From Phlebotomus papatasi (taxonomy: Eukaryota; Arthropoda; Insecta; Diptera; Psychodidae): 64,000 nucleotides of DNA. The notes below the pieces were generated by a model that was not told the DNA's origin, did not search any database, and worked only from the letters and a program-made list of their open reading frames with translations. The translations under genes and the position numbers were made by a program. Location: assembly GCF_024763615.1 (NCBI RefSeq), contig NC_077222.1:72230001-72294000 (forward strand), read 5' to 3'. The first letter of the stretch is position 1; every line of letters starts with the position of its first letter. Below, in pieces: positions 58,098 through 64,000 of the stretch.

Positions 58098-58290
58098 TTT
58101 GATTTTTTACTGACCAGGTTCTTTATTTTTTACTGACCATTTTTTATATTTTACTGATCAAATTTCATTTTTTACTGACCAATTTTGATTTTTCACTGAC
58201 CAAATTTGATTTTTTACTGACCAAATTTAACTTTTTACCGACCAAGTTTGACTTTTCTCCGACCGAATTTGATTTTTACTGACCAAATTT
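58098..58290. repeat. Minisatellite of about 21-bp TTTACTGACCAAATTTGATT units
   Basis: About nine imperfect units of TTTTTTACTGACCAAATTTGA. Variants include TTTTACCGACCAAGTTTGA and TTTCTCCGACCGAATTTGA. Confidence 0.85.
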
Positions 58291-58547
58291 TATTTTATAC
58301 TTCTGAACAACAATGAAATCTAATCCCTTTTTAGAATTTTTAAAGTTTCATATAGAGGTCCTTTCTCAATATCTGACTCATGGTTATTTGCGATATATGC
58401 ATCACTTGGACTATTTATCTGCAACTACGACGCGGATTTTTTCAATTCTATTTTTAACTTTAAGAACGATGGCTCTCGTCTATGATTTTTTTACGCAAAT
58501 TTAGTTGTAGTTCAATTGCCTCACCCTGTAATTAGAAATGTACTAAC

Positions 58548-58664
58548 CTGCTGCTGAAGTTTTTTGAATTCACGTGGATTTGTACCGGGTGGCACAAATT
58601 GTAGTGCACCCTCAATTCTTACCGGAGTCGATGAGGAATGTGTTGGAGAACCTTCCGATACCCA
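58548..58664 (-). CDS. hts: Adducin/hts exon, head-neck junction
   Basis: A 117-nt, phase-0 exon of 39 codons with acceptor TTTTTGGCAG and donor GTTAGT. It reads WVSEGSPTHSSSTPVRIEGA then LQFVPPGTNPREFKKLQQQ. The LQFVPxGTNPREF motif is characteristic of adducins. It connects the head-domain exons to the IKDNRRAD exon. The following intron holds the 2.79-kb composite transposon. Confidence 0.93.
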
Positions 58665-59758
58665 CTGCCAAAAATATATTGAAAAATTCAAATTAGCGAC
58701 AAATAATTAACTTTATACATCTTTTTTGTCAATTAATTCATCTGCAACTATGTAAAATGAATAAATGATTATGTTTTATTTTTTTCAGTAGCTTTGTGGT
58801 GTTTGGTGAAAGGATGATTTTGAAAGAAATATAATTTGCATGCCGTGCCCATTTGACTTTTTCTTTTTTTTTTAAATCTAATTAATTGTCGCTAATGTGA
58901 ATGTTTGCAATATATCTTTTTTTTGGCAGTAGGGATTATTTCTCTACCAAAAAAATAATGGGACAGAATCTCAATGAAATCCCTCTTAAGAAAAAAAAAC
59001 TCACAAAAACGGATTAAAATAAAAAAAATCAAAAGGATACGAAAGGCATACAAATTATTTTCTCAGAGATCAATATTCACCAATTTCGAGCGAAATTAAA
59101 TGAGGACTAGAAAAACTAAGTTGTATTTTTAGACATCATTTTAATATCATCATCAAATGGAATCAATAAAATGTCATTTTGTACCAACTAAAGCTACACA
59201 CTTGGATTACTAATTAAAGCAATTCTGTGCTTCCACCAAATATCTTTTTTTTTCTTTTACTTTAAGCATGCAATAATATATTTTTTTCTTGAACGCTTTC
59301 AACTTTACTTTGGAATGTTCAATAAAATCTATAATATCTTCACTATGAAAAGCATGGCACTTGCATTTAATTTTAATCATTTTTTTCAATTATATTATGT
59401 CTTTCTTCACAATGGAATCTTCTCATAAACAACATCAAAATATTCATATAGAGACTAGAAGATATAAGAAATTATTGATATGCAAGTGACTAGCAATAAG
59501 GATTTAATATAGGGTTACTCATGAAATATGCCAACAGTAGAATTTATTAAAATTTCAATGCCAAGTTCTCTTTGTTCTTACACTCTAAAAAGAACAATAT
59601 AATTTATTCACTTCTAGATTATAAAATGACCCCACCTCTTTCCGTTTAAAAAAGCGTATATTTTTATTGATTTACTTTCCCAATCTTAAATTTTCAAAAC
59701 CAAATGATTATAGGTAAGCATGGATTTTAGGTCTTTATGGAATCCCCTGATAAGATGA
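58665..59758 (-). other. hts 4.0-kb intron, first part
   Basis: AT-rich. No feature recognised. Intron spans 58665-62702. Confidence 0.5.
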
Positions 59759-59972
59759 CTTATACGGGCTTCAGACCTAAGGCTTAGCCAAATGGATTAA
59801 CTGCTCTAATTTCTTATCAATCACAATTTATTTGGAAAAATTTAACTTAGGATAGGATTATTAAAGATAAGTGACCTATTAGGCTCTCAAAAAGCAATGA
59901 AATTGGTCACGATTTAGGATTTTTAGACCTTCGGGAACTGGGATAAACCTCTAGTCTGAAGACCGCTTTAAT
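59759..59972. mobile_element. TTCAGACC-family MITE
   Basis: ACGGGCTTCAGACCTAAGGC at the left pairs with ACCTCTAGTCTGAAGACCGC at the right. Inverted relative to 44630-44834. Confidence 0.7.
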
Positions 59973-60009
59973 GACTTAAGATTTATCAAATACGCTATAT
60001 TTTGAAAAT

Positions 60010-60310
60010 AATGGCTCTGGCACACCTTTTGGATCAGGAAAATTTCATGTAACCGAAATTCATCCCTTTCTTTTTTAAACGATTTGCATAGGTGTCTCCC
60101 ACTCTTTAGGACTCTTCTTCTTCTTTTGAGCATCACACCAAATTGAATTTAGTTCAATCTATTTTTGAATACGAAAGAATGAGATACATAAATGCCAAAC
60201 ATTTGAGAAATTTGAGAAAAGAAAACATTTGAGAGAAATTTGAGAAAATTTGAGAAATTTGAGGATACGTATTTCGACTTTATGAAATTTTCCCACTTTA
60301 AAAGAATACT
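60010..60310. mobile_element. GGCACACCTTTT-family MITE, decayed
   Basis: ATGGCTCTGGCACACCTTTT, GATCAGGAAAATTTCATG at the left and ATGAAATTTTCCCACTTTAA at the right. The interior has CTCTTTAGGACTCTTCTTC and a local run of ATTTGAGAAA units (60205-60260). Confidence 0.65.
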
Positions 60311-60311
60311 T

Positions 60312-60470
60312 CAATAGTGAAATTTGGTTGGATGGAACAACACGATAGGACCACTTTCATTTAAATTAAAGAATGTGGTCTATAAATCGAATATGTTTAA
60401 ATAAAGCCATATTTAGAAACCATAAAAGATAGTTTTCCAATTTTTTTGGTCCAACTGAATTTCACTATTG
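60312..60470. mobile_element. 159-bp hairpin MITE with CAATAGTGAAATT termini
   Basis: CAATAGTGAAATTTGGTTGG pairs with CCAACTGAATTTCACTATTG. The pairing extends to GGAC/GTCC words and AAAGAATG inside. Confidence 0.75.
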
Positions 60471-60780
60471 ACGTATTTTGTGTAAAATAGAGACCTCTAG
60501 CGGCCAAAACAACCCTTATTCTACGATTCTAATAATTTGAAGATTTCTTCTTCAGAAATATATCAACAAATTGGGAAAAAATACAAAAGTTAAAAAACTT
60601 TAAGCTTTACAAAGTGATTCTATTATTTTGGCCGCCACTGTAACTGATTTCGAAAACGATCAACCAGCAATTTAAAGCAAAATGTGGAAAATTCCGCTTG
60701 AAAACAAAGCCAATTAAATGGAAACTGCTCAAAACGCACCGTATGGGCAATGAAAGAATCACACCTATCATAAGCAGATT

Positions 60781-60925
60781 AATGCCCAGAGCACAATAAT
60801 TTTTGTTTGCAAACATGTTTTCAAAATGTCCTATGGGAGTGAGCGTGATGACTAGATCTAGATCTCACTCCCTCTCATTGAAATGTCAAAAACATGTTTA
60901 CAAAACGAAAGTTATTGTGTGTTTG
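60781..60925. mobile_element. Solo copy of the GCACAATAA MITE
   Basis: TAATGCCCAGAGCACAATAA at the left; GTTTACAAAACGAAAGTTAT then TGTGTGTTTGGA at the right. The centre is ACTAGATCTAGATCT. Family array at 40579-41679. Confidence 0.75.
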
Positions 60926-62702
60926 GAATTGAGCTTAATGTTTGATTTACTTCTGTCGAATTTGATGAAGTCTCATTTTCCTATGAAAGTGCGTGTTTTT
61001 TCTTCGAGCTTTTCATGAAGATTGTTTAATATCCCAATTTTCTTGTGAATTTATTCAGTGGAAACTCTGATGGGTAAAATATTCCAGAGCGATGTGCACA
61101 GAATGACACAAAACAGTGAAGAATTCTCAAATTCAGTGGTCAATAATTTGGGAAGATGTTTTTACGAAACTGCAAAATTCAATTTTCCTGAGCTGCAAAG
61201 GTGGTAATTTTTATTTTTACCTTTTGCACCCAGAAAAAAAGGCTTAGACTTCCAAGTTTGTCAGAAAATGTGAGATGTTGGACTAGCTTTTAGAATATAT
61301 AACCGACCATGGATGAAATTCATTTAGTAACTTGGAAAAAATCAACTTTTACGAAGCTACAAAACCTTCCCCTACGGGATGACAAATTTTACACGTAACT
61401 GAAGAAACCAGGGCAGCTTTGTTTACCAATAAATTTTCATTTTCCTGTAGAGGAAAATTGAGGGATATCCGGGAATTTTATGAGGTGGGATTACGAATTT
61501 AGTAAGAGATTTTTTGACAGAGTGATATAATTGATTCCGCTTATGTGGCATTCGGTAAAAAATCTTGAAACTTAGATATCATTTTCTGAACGAAACTGCA
61601 AAGGTGCCCCTATTTATATTTTTGTAGAAAAATTGACCTGTGGTATACAGACAGATAGATAGAAATCTTCAATTTTGTTGACTTATGACTTGTAAATAAA
61701 TTTAGAGGGCTTTCAATATTTATTGTAAACTGAGAAGGAACATGTAAATTTCTCAAATAGGAATACCAGAATCAAAATGTTTTTTTCATGAGATTTCAGA
61801 ATGCGTAAAAAAATTCTTATTTGCATATTCTTTGGTAAATTTACTGTTCTTTGAGAAAGGGCTCCTCATTGACATTCTTATTAAAAATGTCAAGTGGCAA
61901 ATTTTGATAAAAGAATTCCTAGTAGGAAATCCTCTTGAAACGATCTTACATCGGATTTATCTTTGGGATTCCAAGTTATTCTGCAAAAACTCTACATTCC
62001 TTGCACGAATCCACTGAACTTTTGGATGTTTGGGTTCTTTTTCTTGGAAGATATAGAACATTAAAATTTACGGATTGCCATATTTTTCAGTAAGTTCTCC
62101 TACTTGAATTAAATTCAACATTTTTTTAGGTACCAAATATTTTTGCGAAAGTGGCAAGTGGTCAAGAATATTTTTAGTTTTGATCGATTTGAGGAAGCCT
62201 AGACTAAAAATTGCCATTTTCTTTTAGTTAAAAGGGGGAGAGAGAAAAACTAAAGAGATTATTTTTACTGTAATAACGTCATTTGAGGAGGGGTCATCGA
62301 AGATTGGAAGTTGATATCTCTTACCGTTTGAATTTTATATGGGTTAAAAGACAAAAAGTTGTGCAGTAAAGAAAAGCGTTTTTTTTTTCTTTATTATTGT
62401 AGCTGAAAATTTTAAAATATTTTATAAACCTAGTTAATGCAATTAGATATGTTTCGGAATAGATATGCTTTTTCATATAAAAAATGATAAGCGGATATTA
62501 AAATAAATCTTCGATTATTCTACTCAAAGATAGCGAGTTCTATAAAAAATAAATGTTTTACTCTTTAGATAAAATATTTTACCGATCTTTGCATATTTCA
62601 TGAATAACCTTGTAGCTTCTGACACAAAGAAAACCCTAATAACTTTGATATATTCAATTGAGATAGAGTATCTTATTTATTTTCAAACTTGATTATTTCT
62701 AC
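60926..62702 (-). other. hts 4.0-kb intron, last part
   Basis: AT-rich. Around 62280-62345 a reverse fragment of the AAACGG/TTCGGTGA dispersed repeat is visible (GGAAGTTGATATCTCTTACC). No other feature supported. Confidence 0.45.
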
Positions 62703-62826
62703 CTTTGTTATTTTCTTCGGATCGGGCGTTCCAGTTTCCAACACTTCGACCTTCTGGTACACATTGGGTGAATTGAGCCACCTGGATCTATCACCACCTT
62801 TGCGCAAATCCGACTTCTTCCACACT
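62703..62826 (-). CDS. hts: Adducin/hts head-domain exon
   Basis: A 124-nt exon with acceptor GTTGTTGCAG and donor GTAGAA. One base completes a Gly codon, then 41 codons read VWKKSDLRKGGDRSRWLNSP, continuing to NVYQKVEVLETGTPDPKKITK, ending in phase 0. These motifs are strongly conserved in animal adducins at the end of the head domain. Confidence 0.95.
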
Positions 62827-62915
62827 CTGCAACAACAACAATATCAGTTTGTTAAAAATAGATCGGCAATCCCAGGAGCTATGGATTGTCCAATATGACG
62901 CACAAAAAAACTTAC
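62827..62915 (-). other. hts intron (89 bp)
   Basis: Minimal GT-AG intron. Confidence 0.8.
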
Positions 62916-63283
62916 CCTTGCCGATAGAGTTCCTCCTCCTCCAGCAAATAACCCAATGATGAAACAGCCGGTGGCAGTTCGACGTCATTCTTGGGCTTAG
63001 GCAGTTCCGACTTAACAAGTGGATTCCGATAGATGTAACCAGTTCGGAAGCCAGCATTGTCCATCATGCGCATCGCTGCCTCAAATTCAGCCCCACCAAC
63101 ACGCCATTTGGCCTGTGGTTGCTTCTCCTTGTCACTCTCCTTGTTATTCTGTTGCACCTGTTTTGCCTCCAAACCCTCAGGTGGTCGACGTGAAGCCTCA
63201 TATATCGCCTTACGACTCTCTTCCGGAATCAACACAACATTGTCAAGTCCCATAGGCAGAAGTTTCAATTGTGCTTCACAAGC
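62916..63283 (-). CDS. hts: Adducin/hts head-domain exon
   Basis: A 368-nt exon, acceptor AATAAAAG, donor GTAAGT, phase 0 in and phase 2 out. It begins ACEAQLKLLPMGLDNVVLIP and includes PEESRKAIYEASRRPPEGLE, a variable Gln/Lys/Asp-rich loop, KWRVGGAEFEAAMRMMDNAG, RTGYIYRNPL and ELPPAVSSLGYLLEEEELYR. Adducin caps actin filament ends and recruits spectrin at the cell cortex. In this family the class II aldolase-like head fold has no known enzymatic role. An internal Met within the exon is not a start. Confidence 0.96.
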
Positions 63284-63432
63284 CTTTTATTTTGATTTCA
63301 GAGAAAGTAAAAGGAGAAATAAACAAACAAAAATAACCCATCAGCATTAAAAAAAAATCAAACGAATCATTAAACAACAACAACAACAAAAACACCCTGA
63401 AGACTCTTTCATTGCAGCAATTTCTCTCTCAC
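63284..63432 (-). other. hts intron (149 bp)
   Basis: GT-AG intron with CAA repeats near 63376-63392. Confidence 0.8.
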
Positions 63433-63743
63433 CTGAACAATATGGTATGCAGCATAGAATGCTTCTTCGATCGTTTCACCACAGCATATAGCTCCATGAT
63501 TTGTCAAAAGGAGCACCTTCGAAATTGGTCCAAGGCTCCGGATGAGCTTCTCCCTCTCCTCTGGCTCATTGAGGCTACCCGTGTACGAATGCACCGCAAC
63601 CTCACCCAACACCACTGAGCTTTTGATCAACGGCAACAGACCTGTTTTGAGCGCCGAAACAGATACAACCGGATTGCAGCACAAGAAGATGGCACAGCGA
63701 ATGTCCGGACGAGCCGCATGAATTACGGAATGCAATACGAATT
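63433..63743 (-). CDS. hts: Adducin/hts head-domain exon, class II aldolase-like fold (most 5' exon in window)
   Basis: A 311-nt exon after a CATTTTCAG acceptor, entering in phase 1 and ending with HIVQ in phase 0 at a GTGAGA donor. It encodes FVLHSVIHAARPDIRCAIFL, then LGEVAVHSYTGSLNEPEERE and LLLTNHGAICCGETIEEAFY. The NHG motif and paired His residues reflect the class II aldolase/adducin fold. One notable local difference is CCNPVVSVSALKTG, which is still recognisably adducin. Upstream exons encoding the N-terminus lie to the right of the window. Confidence 0.96.
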
Positions 63744-64000
63744 CTGAAAATGCGTAGACAGAAAAAAAAACAACTATGAGGCAAATTGTCTGCAATCGAT
63801 CGACTTAAAGACAATGTTTTTTTTTTAGTAGTGTTTTAATAAATTTTAATTAAGCTTCCAAGACGTGATTTGCTTCTAAAAGAACCGTGTGACAATCTGT
63901 CGGCCTCTATAAAACAGCCAGAAATTAGCATAAAGTAATTAACTTTAACTGAAAATGAGTATAAGAGTTCCTTCGATAAAACATCTGTAATTTGTTTTGA
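63744..64000 (-). other. Upstream hts intron, partial
   Basis: AT-rich intronic DNA upstream of the first visible hts exon, continuing past the right end. Confidence 0.6.

Larger units (their letters stand above)
55741..58530. mobile_element. 2.79-kb composite DNA transposon filling an hts intron
   Basis: It starts TACAGGGTTAGGCAATTGAA and ends TTCAATTGCCTCACCCTGTA, inverted termini of about 25 bp with TA. Inside is the 56404-57782 element, which itself carries 56858-57363. The host part is about 1.41 kb. An open plus-strand frame (55756-56112) just inside the left end is GC-richer than the rest and might be a coding remnant, but I recognise no domain. The element starts 17 nt from the donor of exon 58548-58664 and leaves 56 nt before the next acceptor. 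Confidence 0.8.

Overview
The window looks like nuclear DNA of an insect, most likely a dipteran; a nematoceran such as a phlebotomine sand fly is my tentative guess. The grounds are very AT-rich non-coding DNA, small GT-AG introns of about 70-170 bp beside introns stretched to several kb by transposons, and two recognisable animal genes, both on the minus strand. There are no operons, CRISPR arrays or recognisable tRNA or rRNA genes.

Coding content. (1) At the left edge (1020-1263, minus) is the first coding exon of a vesicular monoamine transporter (Vmat); its other exons lie beyond the left end. (2) At the right (44261-63743, minus) are nine exons of adducin / hu-li tai shao (hts), entering in the head domain and running to two alternative C-termini. 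All junctions were checked for AG acceptor, GT donor and phase, and the frame stays open. One end is a 1.8-kb terminal exon (49110-50914), the counterpart by position of the ovarian ring-canal (Hts-RC) region. The other is two small exons ending in the lysine-rich MARCKS-related tail (44261-44368). A 66-nt phase-neutral cassette exon (51085-51150) precedes both. (3) Between the genes, two small GC-rich minus-strand segments (20962-21041 and 21180-21282) have good splice signals and a compatible open frame; they are candidate 5' exons or an upstream ORF.

Everything else is introns and about 43 kb between the two genes, dominated by short non-autonomous DNA transposons: foldback/MITE elements at TA sites, TTAA-flanked piggyBac-like elements, one element with a 3-bp TTA duplication as in PIF/Harbinger, and 3' fragments of non-LTR retrotransposons with microsatellite tails. 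Several families occur two to five times, and many copies are nested. Pairs of copies let pre-insertion sites be read directly, for example 1409-2272 against 56404-57782.

The clearest structural story is in hts. The intron between exons 55399-55684 and 58548-58664 is 2863 bp, but 2790 bp of it is one nested transposon stack, leaving an ancestral intron of about 73 bp. Similar stacks fill the 4.1-kb intron before the last exon and the 4.0-kb intron before the cassette exon. I found no coherent unknown multi-gene system; the points most worth following are the hts alternative C-terminus, the candidate exons near 21 kb, and the MITE multimers and nests.
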